64,000 nt of DNA, from assembly GCF_029338515.1 (NCBI RefSeq), contig NZ_CP119988.1, positions 4,030,001 through 4,094,000 on the forward strand. The letters are read 5' to 3'. This DNA is from Haloglomus litoreum (lineage in GTDB: Archaea; Halobacteriota; Halobacteria; Halobacteriales; Haloarculaceae). Both the position numbers and the translations under genes were made by a program. Shown here in pieces: positions 44,943-52,955 of the stretch (its first letter is position 1; the number at the start of each line of letters is the position of its first letter). The notes under the pieces are model-generated. The model saw only the letters and a list, made by a program, of their open reading frames with translations, ran no database searches and was not told the origin of the DNA.

Positions 44943-47239
44943 GCCTGGACCACGGGACCGACCCGACGGACGCGAAGCGTCGGGGAGACACGGGCGAGAC
45001 GGACGCGCCGGGGCTGAATCGTGCCGAGAAGGCCGCCCGCATCCGCCGGCTCATGGCGACCGAGGGCGACGCCATCGGCGAGAACACGCGCGGCTTCAAC
45101 CAGGGGCGCTACGACGCCGTCGCCGACCTCGAGGACTACGAGCGGTACAAGCGCGAGGCCCGGGCGACGAAGGCCGAGGCCATCGAGCGGCTGCCGGAGC
45201 TGCTCGACCGGCTCCGCGAGCAGGTCCGGGCCAACGGCGGCACCGTCTACCTCGCCGACGACGCGGCGGACGCCAATCGCTACATCGCCGACGTGCTCGA
45301 CGACGTGGACGCATCGCGCGTGGTGAAGTCCAAATCGATGACCAGCGAGGAACTCGAGGTCAACGAGGCCATCGAGGCCACCGGGACGGACGTGGTGGAG
45401 ACGGACCTCGGGGAGTGGGTGCTCCAGCTGGCCGACGAGACGCCGAGCCACATCGTCGCGCCGGCCATCCACAAGTCCCGCGAGGAGATCGCCGCGCTGT
45501 TCGCCGAGCGGTTCGACCTGGACGAGCCCCCGGAGACCGCCGCGGAACTGACCCGCTTCGCCCGCGAGCGCCTCGGCGAGCAGATCGAGGCCGCCGACGT
45601 CGGGATGACGGGGGCGAACTTCATCACGGCCGACTCGGGGACGCTCGCGCTCGTGACGAGCGAGGGCAACGCCCGGAAGACGGTCGCCGCGACCGACACC
45701 CACATCGCGGTCGCCGGGGTCGAGAAGGTGGTCCCCAGCGTCGAGGACCTCCAGCCGTTCGTCGAACTCATCGGCCGCTCGGGGACCGGCCAGGACCTCA
45801 CCTCCTACCTCTCCCTGCTCACGCCGCCGGTGTCGTACCCGTCGCTGGACGCCGACGACCCCGAGAGTCCCCTCACGGCGACCGACCCGGACCGCGAGTT
45901 CCACCTCGTCCTCGTCGACAACGGCCGCATGGCGATGCGCGAGGACGACGACCTGCGGGAGACGCTGTACTGCATCCGCTGTTCGGCCTGCTCGAACACC
46001 TGCGCCAACTTCCAGTCCGTCGGCGGCCACGCCTTCGGCGGCGAGACCTACTCCGGCGGCATCGCGACGGGCTGGGAGGCCGGCGTCGAGGGGCTGGACG
46101 TCGCCGCCGAGTTCAACGACCTCTGCACGGGCTGCTCGCGCTGCGTGGAGGCCTGCCCCGTCGGCATCGACATCCCGTGGATCAACACGGTCGTCCGCGA
46201 CCGCATCAACCGCTCGGGCGACCCGTCGCGCTTCGACTGGCTGGTCGACGGCCTCTCGCCGGACGCCGAGTCCGGGAGTGTCGGCCTGCGCGAGCGCTTC
46301 TTCGGCAACTTCGGGACCGTCGCCGCCCTCGGGAGCGCGACGGCCCCGCTCTCGAACCGGCTCGCCGACAGCGGCCCCGTCCGGCGGGCGATGGACCGCT
46401 GGCTCGGCATCACGCCCGAGCGCGACCTCCCGACGTTCGCGGGCGAGTCGTTCTCGACCTGGTTCGAGCGCCGTGGGGGCGCGCAGGTGCCGCCCGCCGC
46501 GGCCACCCGCGAGGTGGCGCTCTACCCCGACATCTACACGGAGTACATCGACACCGCACGCGGGAAGGCGGCGGTCCGGGCGCTGGAGGCGCTGGAGGTC
46601 AACGTTCGGGTACCGTCGGTCGGCGGGAGCGGCCGCGCGGCGCTCTCACAGGGGATGATAGAGACAGCCGCTTCACGGGCTCGGGCGGTGGTCGACGGGC
46701 TGGCGCCCCACCTCGACGCCGGGCGGGACGTGGTGGTCGTCGAGCCGTCGGACCTGGCGATGTTCCGCGGCGACTACGACCGCCTCGTCGACGACGACGG
46801 CGGGCTGAGCGAGGCCAGCTACGAGCCCTTCGAGTACCTCTACGGCCTGGCGGCCAACGGGGCCGACCTCGACGCGCTCCGGGGCGCCGGCGCGGCGTCG
46901 ACCGGCCGGCTGGCCTACCACAGCCACTGCCAGCAGCGCACGCTCGGCCTGGAGACGTACACGGTCGCCGTGCTGGAGGACCTGGGCTACGACGTGGTCA
47001 CCTCCGACGTCGAGTGTTGCGGGATGGCCGGCTCCTTCGGCTACAAGTCCGAGTACTACGAGCTGAGCGTCGACGTCGGCGAGCGACTCGCCGACCAGTT
47101 CACGGCCGACGGGACAGCCGACCGTCGGGTCGTCGCCAGCGGCACCTCCTGTCTCGACCAGCTCGACTCGCTGCTGGCCCGACAGCCGGCACATCCGGTC
47201 GAGGTCATCGCGCCCGGCGACGGCCCGGGGGACGGCTGA
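44939..47239 (+). CDS. LutB-LutA fusion iron-sulfur protein
   Basis: The 766-residue protein joins LutB and LutA. The N-terminal LUD domain covers about 75-310 (NGGTVYLADDAADANRYIAD; GANFITADSGTLALVTSEGN). Two 4Fe-4S motifs are CIRCSACSNTC (about 344) and CTGCSRCVEACPVG (about 396). A C-terminal LutA/GlcF-like part begins near 520 and contains CCGMAGSFGYKS (about 693). The first CCG site reads GGSGRAALSQG, lacking cysteines. With LutC it should form an L-lactate dehydrogenase complex feeding electrons to the membrane. Confidence 0.9.
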   Translation: MSLDHGTDPTDAKRRGDTGETDAPGLNRAEKAARIRRLMATEGDAIGENTRGFNQGRYDAVADLEDYERYKREARATKAEAIERLPELLDRLREQVRANGGTVYLADDAADANRYIADVLDDVDASRVVKSKSMTSEELEVNEAIEATGTDVVETDLGEWVLQLADETPSHIVAPAIHKSREEIAALFAERFDLDEPPETAAELTRFARERLGEQIEAADVGMTGANFITADSGTLALVTSEGNARKTVAATDTHIAVAGVEKVVPSVEDLQPFVELIGRSGTGQDLTSYLSLLTPPVSYPSLDADDPESPLTATDPDREFHLVLVDNGRMAMREDDDLRETLYCIRCSACSNTCANFQSVGGHAFGGETYSGGIATGWEAGVEGLDVAAEFNDLCTGCSRCVEACPVGIDIPWINTVVRDRINRSGDPSRFDWLVDGLSPDAESGSVGLRERFFGNFGTVAALGSATAPLSNRLADSGPVRRAMDRWLGITPERDLPTFAGESFSTWFERRGGAQVPPAAATREVALYPDIYTEYIDTARGKAAVRALEALEVNVRVPSVGGSGRAALSQGMIETAASRARAVVDGLAPHLDAGRDVVVVEPSDLAMFRGDYDRLVDDDGGLSEASYEPFEYLYGLAANGADLDALRGAGAASTGRLAYHSHCQQRTLGLETYTVAVLEDLGYDVVTSDVECCGMAGSFGYKSEYYELSVDVGERLADQFTADGTADRRVVASGTSCLDQLDSLLARQPAHPVEVIAPGDGPGDG

Positions 47240-47240
47240 G

Positions 47241-47705
47241 TCACGCCGTCCCGGACCCGCTCCCGGTGGCCCGCCGCCACAGCAGTATCGAGTAGCCCGC
47301 ACCGGCCGCCACGACCACGATGAGCGCGAGCAGGATGGCGAACGCCAGGTAGCCGAACACCGGGTTCGCGTACGGGAGGATGACATCCCCCGGCGGCTCC
47401 ACGGCCCAGGGGCTCAGGTGGAAGAACACCAGCATCCCGACCCCGAACGTCATCACCCCGGCCCAGTAGCGGGCCCCCGCCCAGCCCGTGACCGCCAGCA
47501 CGAACCCGAGCGCGACCAGCGGGTAGATGGCCAGGCTGTAGGTGAACGGGTTGACGCTGGCCGTGACCGGCCAGCCGACGTGGTTCCCGCGGATGACGTG
47601 GTCGACGTGGTGGGCCATGCCCAGCACCGTCGCCAGACCGAACAGCAGGTACGCCTGGGTGGTCAGACTGCCGCCGATCCGTCGTGACTGCTCCGTCCCG
47701 GTCAT
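47241..47705 (-). CDS. Four-helix membrane protein
   Basis: The 154-residue protein has about four membrane helices (about 17-33, 52-74, 80-98, 118-143). A His-rich loop GMAHHVDHVIRGNHVGWP follows helix 1 and could bind metal or haem. No family is recognised. It converges with the LutB-LutA gene one base away. A 14-bp palindrome lies 36 nt upstream of its start. Confidence 0.65.
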   Translation of the reverse strand: MTGTEQSRRIGGSLTTQAYLLFGLATVLGMAHHVDHVIRGNHVGWPVTASVNPFTYSLAIYPLVALGFVLAVTGWAGARYWAGVMTFGVGMLVFFHLSPWAVEPPGDVILPYANPVFGYLAFAILLALIVVVAAGAGYSILLWRRATGSGSGTA

Positions 47706-47740
47706 ACCAGAGACCCGTCCGGACCGAGGGAGAGGGTTTA

Positions 47741-47754
47741 CCCAACATGTTGGG
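47741..47754. promoter_or_regulatory. 14-bp perfect palindrome upstream of a membrane-protein gene
   Basis: CCCAACATGTTGGG is fully symmetric. It lies 36 nt before the ATG at 47705, where the TATA/BRE region would be expected, so a repressor or activator site is plausible. Confidence 0.5.
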
Positions 47755-47943
47755 CCGGACGCCGGCGGTAGATCGTCCGTGTCGACGGGTCGGCCGTCGC
47801 AGCCGGAGTGGTGCAGTGTGGTACGGCCCGCCCGAGGAACCGGGCCGCGCTCGACATCGGGAGGTACGGCCCGGCTATCGGCGGCAGCTGTGGGGGCGGC
47901 TGGCGGGGCCGGAGGCGACGGTGGCGTGGTGCCTCCCCGTCGG

Positions 47944-47964
47944 TCAAACAGTAGTTTGAGCCAC
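47944..47964 (+). promoter_or_regulatory. Promoter-like inverted motif without a following gene
   Basis: TCAAAC and GTTTGA flank a 4-nt spacer. The right half GTAGTTTGAGCCAC matches the sequence in front of the HTH-10 gene at 48974-48987 at 13 of 14 positions. No start codon lies at the expected leaderless distance. Confidence 0.4.
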
Positions 47965-48046
47965 GGACGCCTTTACCAGCCCCGCGCCCCTCGACCCCGT
48001 TGCCGGCAGCCGCCCCGACGGTTCCCGGCAGCCACATCCCGTGTCC

Positions 48047-48105
48047 GGGCCGGCAGGTGCCGGCCCACCCCCCAACTCGCCTCCCACTCCCCCCTGCTGG
48101 GAGGC
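48047..48105. terminator. Two tandem perfect hairpins
   Basis: GGGCCGGC/GCCGGCCC (48047-48066, 4-nt loop) and GCCTCCCA/TGGGAGGC (48079-48105, 11-nt loop). They lie 80-140 nt past the cupin stop on its strand and could end that transcript, or form part of a rightward RNA. Confidence 0.45.
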
Positions 48106-48187
48106 GTCCCCCCGTTCTGTATCTCCAGGGCCAGCGACAGGAACACACGGAGAACGGGTCGTGTGGTCATCGGCGCGGCCACGCCAG

Positions 48188-48922
48188 CTATCCGAGGTCA
48201 GAGCGGTCCAGCGAGGGTTGCTCGACGTGGCGCCGCCAGAACGCGTCCTCGAGGTACGAGCGGTCGATACCCGAGTACCCGCGCGCCCGTGCCACGCGGC
48301 CGGCGGTGGCCCAGAGCAGTCGCTGGAGGGCGACCGGGGCGGCCGTCACCGTGGTGTCGGGGTACACGTCCTCGCTGAGGACCAGCCCGTGGAGTGGGTC
48401 CGGCTCGGCGAACCCCCCGTCGGCGGCGAACGCGCCCTCGTGGTCGAGTCCCCAGGTGGTGTACAGCGACAGGACGGTCCGCATCGACGGCAGTTCGGCC
48501 CTGAACGCGACGAACCCGTCGGTGTCGTTGCGGAAGGTGTGCTCGACCCCGGGGGCGACCGTGATGGCGTCGCCGGGATCGAGCCGGCGGTCCTCGCCGT
48601 CGCGGACGACGGTCAACCGCCCCCGGAGCACCTCGAACCGCTCCGGCGCCGGATGCCGGTGGGCCGGCGGCTGGCCCGCGTCCGGCCCCAGCCACTGGAG
48701 CAGTTCCGGGGCGTCGGTCCGCCCGGCGTCGGGATGGGAGAGCAGCGTTCCCCACGTCCCGGCCCCAGGGTTCGACGCCAGCGGCCGCGGGGCCGAGCGG
48801 AGCAGTTCGGTTGCCTCGCTCCCCCGTTCGAGTTCGAGCACCGGGCCGTCCCGGGGCTCGCCCTGTTCGTCGAGCGGACGCCCGGTCCGGAGTACGGAGC
48901 GGGCCGCACCAGTCGAAGCCAT
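48188..48922 (-). CDS. Cupin-domain protein
   Basis: The 244-residue protein has a cupin barrel at about 65-150. Motif 1 is PPAHRHPAPERFEVLRG (His-His ... Glu) and motif 2 is ITVAPGVEHTF. The remaining residues form a helical C-terminal extension. The metal ligands look complete, so an oxygenase- or isomerase-like activity is possible; the substrate is unknown. The start is taken at the ATG at 48922. ATGs at 48943 and 48967 are alternatives, but the last is too close to the promoter-like box. It diverges from the HTH-10 gene. Confidence 0.75.
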   Translation of the reverse strand: MASTGAARSVLRTGRPLDEQGEPRDGPVLELERGSEATELLRSAPRPLASNPGAGTWGTLLSHPDAGRTDAPELLQWLGPDAGQPPAHRHPAPERFEVLRGRLTVVRDGEDRRLDPGDAITVAPGVEHTFRNDTDGFVAFRAELPSMRTVLSLYTTWGLDHEGAFAADGGFAEPDPLHGLVLSEDVYPDTTVTAAPVALQRLLWATAGRVARARGYSGIDRSYLEDAFWRRHVEQPSLDRSDLG

Positions 48923-48973
48923 CGCCCCGACTTCGACCAGCATCGGCCAGGGGCTTCTGCGAGACATGGGAGG

Positions 48974-48987
48974 GTAGTTTAAGCCAC
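48974..48987 (+). promoter_or_regulatory. Promoter box of the HTH-10 gene
   Basis: GTAGTTTAAGCCAC has a TTTAAG TATA-like core about 28 nt before the ATG at 49008, which suggests a leaderless mRNA. The same sequence appears near 47951 with one change. Confidence 0.5.
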
Positions 48988-49007
48988 CCACGGCCCGACC
49001 GGTCGGC

Positions 49008-49685
49008 ATGAAGCACCTCCGGGTCACGGCGGACGTCGACCAGGAGCGGGCGCCGCCGTTCTACACGATGCTGTCGGACTCGGCAGCTATCGCCGAGGCG
49101 CGACTGCTGGAGTGGAACCTGCCGGGGGAGGGCATCGAGACGGTGCTGTTCGCCGTCGACGGCGACACCGACCCGTTCGTGGCGGCCGCCCCGGACGCGC
49201 CGAGCATCGAGGCGGTCGAGCGCACGGAGACCGGTCGGTGGACGTACCTCCTCCTCGAACTCCGACCGCTGGAGTCCCCGCTGTTCGAGGCCATCCGCAC
49301 GGCCAGGGCCCGGCGGGGACTCGTCGTCCGCAAGCCCGTCGTCTACCGCGACGGCGGGATGCAGTTCCGGGTCGTGGGCACCGCCACGGCACTCCAGGGT
49401 GCGCTCGCCGACGCACCGGACGCGATGGACGTACAGGTCGAGCGGGTCGGGCGGTTCCGCGGTGGGGCCGAGGACCCCCTCGCGTCGCTGAGCGAGCGCC
49501 AGCGCGAGGCCCTCGAGGCCGCGCTCGAACTGGGGTACTACGACCGCCCCCGCACCGCGACCCACGACGACATCGCCGCCGAGCTGGACTGTGCCCCACC
49601 GACGGCGTCCGAGCACCTCCAGAAGGCCGAGGCGGCGCTCGTCCGGGCCGCACTGGACGGCATCCGTCGGGGCCACGCGCCCTGA
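49008..49685 (+). CDS. HTH-10 (Bat-type) transcriptional regulator
   Basis: The 225-residue protein has the same layout as the regulator at 31589. The sensor-like domain covers 1-160, and the C-terminal HTH includes LSERQREALEAALELGYYDR and DIAAELDCAPPTASEHLQKA (about 163-215). It diverges from the cupin gene and may control it. The signal is unknown. A large AT-rich, gene-free stretch follows. Confidence 0.88.
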   Translation: MKHLRVTADVDQERAPPFYTMLSDSAAIAEARLLEWNLPGEGIETVLFAVDGDTDPFVAAAPDAPSIEAVERTETGRWTYLLLELRPLESPLFEAIRTARARRGLVVRKPVVYRDGGMQFRVVGTATALQGALADAPDAMDVQVERVGRFRGGAEDPLASLSERQREALEAALELGYYDRPRTATHDDIAAELDCAPPTASEHLQKAEAALVRAALDGIRRGHAP

Positions 49686-50509
49686 TACGGCCAGGACGGC
49701 GCCTCGACTCCGCTGTTCCAACCTCAGGCTCGGAGCAAACGCAGGTTCCAGCGCACACCTCCGACGGTCCCCGTTCTGCTGTGGAGCACCCGCACTGTGC
49801 TGGCCCGGGGGAGATGACGAACACCCTCATCGAGAAGATTATAAATCTCTGAGATGTAAATTTATCCTACATATTCCCAACTCACCCAAGAGAAGCATTT
49901 GGAAAATGACTCCAATAATATGGACAATAACTCCAATAACCATACAAAAATAAAATAATATAGCAATATTGCCACATATTATCCAGAATAATTATTTATA
50001 CATTGTTTTATATATTTGTGGGTTTTTAGCCAGAGTGGAATTGGAATATCGACTCGGAGACCCGATATTCGGTTACTGAACCCTTTTTACCCGCTATCAT
50101 GACGCACTTTCCCGCACCCGGAGCTCTGGACACCTCATCACCTAATAGTACGATAATCCGTTAATTCCCACAAAATATAAGTTATCTTATATACAATCAC
50201 TGCCCCTTCGGCAACCGCAGGTCCTCGTCCAGCCGTGCGGAACGTCACCTTCCGACCGGAGAGCCAGAGGGGCCAGCAATAGATTCCTGGCCGGGTCCGC
50301 GAGACATCAATCATCCGCCCTGGGCACCGTCGAAGAGAGCAACCCCGTCGTAACCTGCGATACACGAGTTGGTAGAACGGTGCTACACGATCTCGGGCGA
50401 TCCGAGCCTCCGATTCTCCGGTCGTGAGGCTCCGGTCGTGATAGTGACGCCGAACCGTGGTACGCTATCACAACACATATATGGGTTCGCACGGACGGAA
50501 GATATCACG
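49686..50509. other. AT-rich gene-free island
   Basis: From about 49838 to 50210 the base composition drops sharply to mostly A+T, unlike the rest of the window. It holds poly-A/T runs, two copies of ACTCCAATAA, a perfect hairpin GAATATCG/CGATATTC (50044-50070) and several TATA-like words. No open frame of credible composition is present. It could be a recently acquired or decayed segment, an easily melted region, or an RNA-rich promoter zone. Confidence 0.6.
50476..50483 (+). promoter_or_regulatory. TATA box of the 70-residue protein gene
   Basis: CATATATG centred at 50480 is 30 nt before the ATG at 50510, consistent with a leaderless or near-leaderless mRNA. Confidence 0.5.
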
Positions 50510-50722
50510 ATGGAACGAGACGTTCACGTCCGGAAGGTCGAGACGGTACCCGAGGAGGCCTCGGTGTTCCACTACGACGAGCTGGATGAGGGGTTCAAGC
50601 AGGCGTTCCCGTCGCTGGTCGAGGGGAACGGCGGCACGGTACACGAGTCCGCCACTGACGGGTCGGTGTCGGAGGGGGACTGCGTGAAGTTCACGGACTA
50701 CTACTGCATCACTCGCAGCTGA
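50510..50722 (+). CDS. Small hypothetical protein
   Basis: The 70-residue acidic protein starts MERDVHVRKVETVPEEASVF and ends CVKFTDYYCITRS. It has no signal peptide or membrane helix. Two cysteines near the end could form a disulfide or bind metal. Composition is halophile-like and the TATA box is well placed, so I accept it as real. Similar short proteins exist in haloarchaea, but I cannot name a function. Confidence 0.65.
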   Translation: MERDVHVRKVETVPEEASVFHYDELDEGFKQAFPSLVEGNGGTVHESATDGSVSEGDCVKFTDYYCITRS

Positions 50723-50754
50723 CAGAACGGGGAATCGCTGCTGGGGCCACCTCG

Positions 50755-51486
50755 CTACAGGTACAGCCCGCCGTCGACGAACAGGAGCTGACCGTTGACC
50801 ATCTCCGCCTCCGGCGATGCCAGCCACGCGACGGCCTCGGTGACATCGTCGAACTCCAGCCCACGACCGCTCGGATTCGCCTCCGCGGCGGCTTCGAGTC
50901 GCTCCTCGGCGTTGTCGAGGACCGAGTGGATGGCGTCGGTCTCCAGTGGCCCGGCGGCGACCGTGTTCGCACGGACCCCCCTCGGGGCGAGTTCCTTCGC
51001 CATGTAGCGGATCATGCTCTCGCCCATCGCCTTGGCCGTCCCGATGGCGGCGTACCCAGGGACGACCGTGTCGCTCCCGCGGCTGGACAGGAAGAAGACG
51101 CTGCTCCCCTCGTCCAGTAGCGGGAGTGCGGCACTGACCACGTACTGCAGCGCGACGCCGTTCAGCGTGACGGCCTCGGTGAACCGCTCGGAGTCGGCCT
51201 CTACGACGGAGGTCGAGTACGGGTCGACCGCACAGTGGACCACCTGCCCGAGTTCGTCGGTCTCCTCGGCGACCTGGTCGACCACGGCCTGTGCGCCCTC
51301 GGGCGTGGAGACGTCGCCCTTGACCAGATGGGCTTCCCCGCCCGCCTCCTCGACGGCCGCGACGGCCTCCTGGGCGGCCTCGTCGTCGCTGTGATAGTTG
51401 ATGAAGGCGGTACCACCGTCCTCGGCAAGCCGAGTCGCGATCCGTCGACCGATGCCCTTCGACCCGCCCGTGACGAGGACGGACAT
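50755..51486 (-). CDS. Short-chain dehydrogenase, enoyl-reductase (FabL)-like
   Basis: The 243-residue SDR has TGGSKGIG at the N terminus. Its active site is spaced as in FabI/FabL enoyl reductases, with Tyr and Lys in YAAIGTAKAMGESMIRYMAKEL. The LSSRGS and VVPGYAAIGT pieces also resemble FabL. Archaea lack bacterial fatty acid synthesis, so the substrate is probably another enoyl or keto compound. The ATG overlaps the stop of the EthD gene by one base, making a two-gene unit. Confidence 0.8.
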   Translation of the reverse strand: MSVLVTGGSKGIGRRIATRLAEDGGTAFINYHSDDEAAQEAVAAVEEAGGEAHLVKGDVSTPEGAQAVVDQVAEETDELGQVVHCAVDPYSTSVVEADSERFTEAVTLNGVALQYVVSAALPLLDEGSSVFFLSSRGSDTVVPGYAAIGTAKAMGESMIRYMAKELAPRGVRANTVAAGPLETDAIHSVLDNAEERLEAAAEANPSGRGLEFDDVTEAVAWLASPEAEMVNGQLLFVDGGLYL

Positions 51487-51821
51487 CAGTTGTCTCCCTC
51501 GTGGACGGTTCGCTCGCCGATGCCGACCTCCATCGTCACGCCGAACCGCTCGATCATCTCGCCGGCGTCCTCACGGACGGCCTGCCACTCCTCGGACTCC
51601 TCGGCCTCGTGCATGGCCTCCGGGGTCTCGAAGACCATCTCGGCGACACGATAGAACGCCGGGTCGGCATCCTCCAGCCCCTCCGATGTCCGTGTGGTAA
51701 CAAGTTTCTGCAGATTCGGCACGGCGGCCGCCTTCGGCGCGTGCACGTTCTGGTAGTGCTCTTCGAATGCCTCTTCGTCTTCCGGATCTGGTGCTGACCA
51801 GACGGCTATTAGTTTGTGCAT
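51486..51821 (-). CDS. EthD-family dimeric alpha/beta-barrel protein
   Basis: The 111 residues match the EthD/YciI-like ferredoxin fold: MHKLIAVWSAPDPEDEEAFEEHYQNVHAPKAAAVPNL, here with the conserved HYxxxHxP motif. Members help oxidise or decarboxylate aromatic or polyketide-type compounds; the precise role is unknown. The ATG at 51821 is preferred to a five-residue upstream extension. A minus-strand ATTATC box about 30 nt upstream fits a leaderless start. It is the first gene of the unit with the SDR. Confidence 0.8.
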   Translation of the reverse strand: MHKLIAVWSAPDPEDEEAFEEHYQNVHAPKAAAVPNLQKLVTTRTSEGLEDADPAFYRVAEMVFETPEAMHEAEESEEWQAVREDAGEMIERFGVTMEVGIGERTVHEGDN

Positions 51822-51932
51822 CTGCAATGTTATCAATCACCACGTCACCTGATAATTGTTGGGGCGAGGACGGAACAGAAGCGGCGAATGGGGCGGAGCA
51901 AACACTAACCCGGTGGGAACGGGAGGTGTCGC

Positions 51933-52913
51933 ATGCCTGAGCGACCGTCCATCGTCGTCCTGCGGGCCAAGCCACACGGCATCCCCGCCGAGGAGTACCA
52001 CCAGCTGCTACGCGACCGCCTCCCCGACCACAGCGTCGAACTGGCCCGGACGCCACACGAGGAACGCGAGCTGATCACGGACGCTGACATCGCGACCGGC
52101 ATCCGGTTCGACCCCGTGCTGCTCGACCACGCGGAAGCGCTACGCCTGTTCGCCTGCGGGGCGGCCGGCGTCGACCACCTCCCGCTGGAGCGACTGGCGG
52201 AGGCCGGCGTCGCCCTCACGAACGCCAGCGGCGTCCACGGCCCGAACATCGCCGAGCACGTGCTGGGGTCGCTGCTCGTCTTCGCCCGGGGCCTCCACCG
52301 GGCCTGGGCACGACAGGAACGTGCCGAGTGGCGTCACGAGCGCTCGTTCGGCGAACTGCAGGGGTCGACCGTCACGGTGGTCGGACTCGGGGCCATCGGG
52401 GAGGCCATCGTCGACCGCCTCTCGCCGTTCGGCGTCCCCACCATCGGCGTCCGGCACACCCCCGAGAAGGGTGGCCCCACGGACGAGGTCGTCGGGTACG
52501 GGAACGACCCCTTCCACGACGCGCTGGCCCGGACCGACTACCTCGTCCTCGCCTGCCCGCTCTCCGAGACGACCCGGGGGCTCGTCGGCGCCGAGGAGCT
52601 CCGGACGCTACCGCCGAGCGCGGTGCTGGTCAACGTCGCGCGGGGACCGGTCGTCGACACCGAGGCGCTCCTGGGAGCCCTCCGGAACTTCAGTCAACTC
52701 CGCGGCGCCGCACTCGACGTGACCGATCCGGAGCCGCTCCCGAACGACCACCCCCTCTGGGACCTGGGGAACGTGCTGCTCACCCCGCACTGCGCCGGGG
52801 ACACCCCGCAGTACTGGGAGCGGCTGGCCGACATCGTCGTCGAGAACGTCGAGCGGGTCGAGTCGACCGGGACGTACGACGGGCTCCGGAACCAGGTGCT
52901 CCCCCGGGAGTAG
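51933..52913 (+). CDS. D-2-hydroxyacid dehydrogenase
   Basis: The 326-residue NAD(P)-dependent dehydrogenase has the GLGAIGEAIVDRL Rossmann motif (about 151-163). The catalytic Arg lies in NVARGPVVDTEAL, the Glu in the ALDVTDPEPLPNDHPLW segment, and the His in LLTPHCAGDTP. It interconverts 2-oxoacids and D-2-hydroxyacids (glyoxylate/hydroxypyruvate reductase family). A CTAAC box centred near 51906 is 27 nt from the ATG. It diverges from the EthD/SDR pair. Confidence 0.9.
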   Translation: MPERPSIVVLRAKPHGIPAEEYHQLLRDRLPDHSVELARTPHEERELITDADIATGIRFDPVLLDHAEALRLFACGAAGVDHLPLERLAEAGVALTNASGVHGPNIAEHVLGSLLVFARGLHRAWARQERAEWRHERSFGELQGSTVTVVGLGAIGEAIVDRLSPFGVPTIGVRHTPEKGGPTDEVVGYGNDPFHDALARTDYLVLACPLSETTRGLVGAEELRTLPPSAVLVNVARGPVVDTEALLGALRNFSQLRGAALDVTDPEPLPNDHPLWDLGNVLLTPHCAGDTPQYWERLADIVVENVERVESTGTYDGLRNQVLPRE

Positions 52914-52955
52914 GGACGCCATATCGGAACACCGGACCGGCAGTCCCGAACGGTG

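Larger units (their letters stand above)
47706..48187. other. Gene-free region with palindrome, promoter-like motif and hairpins
   Basis: The open frames here are Arg/Pro/Trp-rich and not credible as haloarchaeal proteins. The region contains the palindrome at 47741-47754, a promoter-like inverted motif at 47944-47964, and two hairpins at 48047-48105. They may serve the divergent membrane-protein gene, the 3' end of the cupin gene, or an unrecognised RNA. Confidence 0.5.

Noticed and set aside
47684-47959. 91-codon plus-strand frame in the 48 kb intergenic region
   Set aside because: Arg/Trp/Pro-rich and basic, unlike halophilic proteins; it overlaps the palindrome and has no recognisable motif.
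48000-48977. 325-codon plus-strand frame over the cupin gene
   Set aside because: Ser/Arg/Pro-rich shadow of the minus-strand cupin, which has intact cupin motifs.
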